Assembly: GCA_023427865.1 (NCBI GenBank)
Contig: JAEYZV010000607.1
Span: forward strand, 1 to 6,714
Length of the DNA stretch: 6,714 nucleotides
Origin: Acidobacteriota bacterium
GTDB taxonomy: Bacteria > Acidobacteriota > Vicinamibacteria > Vicinamibacterales > Vicinamibacteraceae
Direction: 5' to 3'
Part shown: positions 5,131 through 6,714 of the stretch, piece by piece
How the letters are laid out: each line of letters begins with the position of its first letter
Position numbering within the stretch: position 1 is the stretch's first letter
Program-made: the position numbers and the translations under genes
Notes under the pieces: model-generated
The model's database searches: none
What the model was told of the DNA's origin: nothing
Seen by the model: only the letters and a program-made list of their open reading frames with translations

Positions 5131-6585
5131 ATGTTCAGGACCAGCTATGACGCGGCCGTCGTCGGCGCTGGCCCGAACGGGCTGACGGCGGCCATCGTGC
5201 TCGCGAGCGCCGGCCTGTCGGTCGTCGTGCTCGAGGGGCAGTCCCGGGTGGGCGGCGGGTCGCGCACCGAGGCGCTCACGCTGCCCGGGTTCAGTCACGA
5301 CGTCTGCGGCGCCATCCACCCGATGGGCGTCGTGTCGCCCGTGTTCTCGCGGTTGCCGCTCGCCGAACACGGGTTGTCCTGGGTGGAGGCGCCGCTCCCG
5401 CTTGCGCATGCCCTCGACGGGGGGCGCGCGGTGAGCCTGCATCGGAGCATCGAGGACACCGCTGCGGAGCTCGGCGAGCCTGACGGCAGCGCCTGGGCCC
5501 GGATGCTCGGCCCCTTCGCGCGCCGGCATGCCGACCTGTTCAGCGAGATCCTGAAACCGATCCGCATCCCGCGCCATCCGCTGTTGATGGCGCGGTTCGG
5601 ACGGCTCGCGCTGCAGTCCGCCGATGCACTCGTGCGCACGTTCCGTCGCGAGGAAGGTCGGGCGTTGTTCGCCGGCTGCGCAGCGCATTCGTTCCTGCCG
5701 CTCGACGCGGCGGCGTCGGCGTCCTTCGGGCTGGTGCTGGCGGTTGCCGCACACGCCGTCGACTGGCCGTGCGCGCGCGGCGGATCCCAGGCGGTCGCGG
5801 ATGCGCTCGCCTCCCTCGCGCGCTCACTGGGCTGCGAAATCGTCGTGGATCACCACGTGCGGTCGCCTGCCGACGTGCCGCCTGCACGGGCCGTGCTGTT
5901 CGACCTCACGCCACGGCAGCTCGAACGCGTGGCCGGCAGCCATTTCACGGCGGCCTACCGCCGGCGGCTCCAGCGGTTCCGCTACGGCCCAGGCGCGTTC
6001 AAGATCGATTACGCATTGTCGGAACCGATGCCGTGGCGCGCGGCCGAGTGTCGGCGTGCGGCGACCGTTCACCTGGGCGGGACGTACGCCGAAATCGCTC
6101 GCTCGGAGCACGACGCGTCGCACGGCCGCATCAGCGACGAGCCCTTCGTGCTCGTGGCGCAGCAGAGCGTGTTCGACGACTCGCGGGCGCCATCGGGCAT
6201 GCACACCGGGTGGGCGTACTGCCACGTGCCGCACGGCTGCGACGTCGACGTCACGCATCGCGTCGAGGCGCAGATCGAGCGCTTCGCCCCAGGCTTCCGC
6301 GACACCGTCCTGCAGCGGCACGTCATGCCGCCGGCCGCACTCGAAGCGCACAATCCGAACCTGGTCGGCGGTGACATCGGCGGCGGCGCCAACACGCTGC
6401 GGCAGTTCCTGCTCCGCCCGTTTCCGCGATGGGATCCGTACAGGACATCGAACCCGCGGCTGTACATCTGCTCGAGCTCCACCCCGCCGGGCGGTGGCGT
6501 GCACGGCATGTGCGGGTACTGGGCTGCGCGCTCGGCGTTGCGCGGCTCCTTCGACAAGGACGTGCCGCCCGCGCTGGCGCTGTGA
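5131..6585 (+). CDS. FAD-dependent oxidoreductase, phytoene dehydrogenase/PYROXD2-like
   Basis: A 484-residue flavoprotein of the phytoene-desaturase-related NAD(P)/FAD family. The N-terminal FAD-binding Rossmann motif is VVGAGPNGLTAAIVLASAG (residues 10-28, G12-x-G14-x-x-G17), followed by VVVLEGQSRVGGGSRT (31-46), where Glu35 would bind the ribose and the GG pair begins the second dinucleotide contact. SHDVCGAIHPM (55-65) and the C-terminal RLYICSSSTPPGGGVHGMCGYWAA (443-466) are the typical PYROXD2-like signatures; the latter closes the FAD site. Length is slightly below the usual ~510-530. Family members desaturate or isomerise polyenes, but many bacterial copies have unknown substrates, and no other carotenoid gene is present here. 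The start at ATG 5131 puts the FAD loop 10 residues in, as expected; the ribosome site is weak (GGA 10 nt upstream). It is transcribed divergently from the SDR-like gene. Confidence 0.9.
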   Translation: MFRTSYDAAVVGAGPNGLTAAIVLASAGLSVVVLEGQSRVGGGSRTEALTLPGFSHDVCGAIHPMGVVSPVFSRLPLAEHGLSWVEAPLPLAHALDGGRAVSLHRSIEDTAAELGEPDGSAWARMLGPFARRHADLFSEILKPIRIPRHPLLMARFGRLALQSADALVRTFRREEGRALFAGCAAHSFLPLDAAASASFGLVLAVAAHAVDWPCARGGSQAVADALASLARSLGCEIVVDHHVRSPADVPPARAVLFDLTPRQLERVAGSHFTAAYRRRLQRFRYGPGAFKIDYALSEPMPWRAAECRRAATVHLGGTYAEIARSEHDASHGRISDEPFVLVAQQSVFDDSRAPSGMHTGWAYCHVPHGCDVDVTHRVEAQIERFAPGFRDTVLQRHVMPPAALEAHNPNLVGGDIGGGANTLRQFLLRPFPRWDPYRTSNPRLYICSSSTPPGGGVHGMCGYWAARSALRGSFDKDVPPALAL

Positions 6586-6714
6586 GGCGTCGGCAGTGTC
6601 GGCGGGCCCAGCGCCCGGCCGACGAGGCGGACCCTGGGATCGCGCCGAGGATCTGCAGGGCAGGCGGTCCGCGACCGCGCAGCCCTACCGCGCGAGCCGG
6701 GATGAGCGTGTCGC
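6586..6714. other. Right-edge intergenic stretch
   Basis: No credible gene is visible in these 129 bases. An ATG at 6702-6704 opens a four-codon frame to the window edge but has only a weak GCCGGG ahead of it, so I do not call it. The stretch contains the hairpin listed separately. Confidence 0.4.
6598..6623 (+). terminator. Possible GC-rich terminator hairpin after the FAD oxidoreductase
   Basis: GTCGGC (6598-6603) plus GGGC (6604-6607) pair with GCCC (6613-6616) plus GCCGAC (6618-6623). One base (6617) is bulged and the loop is 5 nt. It starts 13 nt after the stop codon. No T-tract follows, so the assignment rests on stem strength and position. Confidence 0.4.

Noticed and set aside
4497..5185. 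Two long plus-strand frames opposite the SDR-like gene
   Set aside because: Ser/Ala/Arg-rich or Arg-rich translations without family patterns, antisense to a coherent protein.
5824..6504. A 226-codon minus-strand frame opposite the FAD oxidoreductase
   Set aside because: Antisense shadow with no recognisable motifs; the plus-strand flavoprotein signatures at both ends are clear.
6702..6714. Possible start of a next gene at ATG 6702
   Set aside because: Only four codons are visible and the upstream ribosome site is weak.

Overview
This is a GC-rich bacterial window, with strong G/C preference at third codon positions in every gene. The protein styles suggest an Acidobacteriota-like soil bacterium, possibly Vicinamibacteria/subgroup 6: the small omega-like ORF, the B12-type radical SAM protein with an extended C-terminus, and the glycine-tailed RRM protein. 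That placement is inference from composition and family style; there is no rRNA or other marker gene in the window. I see no mobile element, CRISPR array, tRNA or rRNA, and the region reads as ordinary chromosome.

Layout, left to right. (1) The 3' end of a GT4-like glycosyltransferase (+) runs in from the left edge and converges, 18 bp apart, on a B12-binding-type radical SAM protein (-). Both stop codons lie inside one 9-bp inverted repeat. (2) Just upstream of the radical SAM gene on the minus strand is a ~69-codon ORF that looks like an RNA polymerase omega subunit. Its stop overlaps the radical SAM start as GTGA. (3) A non-coding stretch of about 370 bp (1994-2367) holds a candidate -10 element and a ~150-nt leader for a plus-strand RRM-type RNA-binding protein. 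That gene is followed, with overlap, by a small zinc-ribbon protein. (4) A strong GC-rich hairpin (2953-2986) separates these from a minus-strand pair. The pair is a large SDR-like/SRPBCC-like fusion with a degenerate dinucleotide-binding loop, followed by an NAD(P)H-dependent FMN reductase. (5) Divergent from that pair, with starts only 23-29 bp apart, is a phytoene-dehydrogenase/PYROXD2-like FAD oxidoreductase. After it come about 130 bp with one hairpin and no gene I can support.

Working together: the FMN reductase, the SDR-like fusion and the FAD oxidoreductase form a small redox neighbourhood, but no shared substrate can be read from sequence. The omega-like ORF and the radical SAM gene look translationally coupled. 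I did not find a convincing new multi-gene system. The points most worth a second look are the omega-like/radical SAM coupling, the degenerate SDR fusion, and the RRM leader with its overlapping zinc-ribbon gene.
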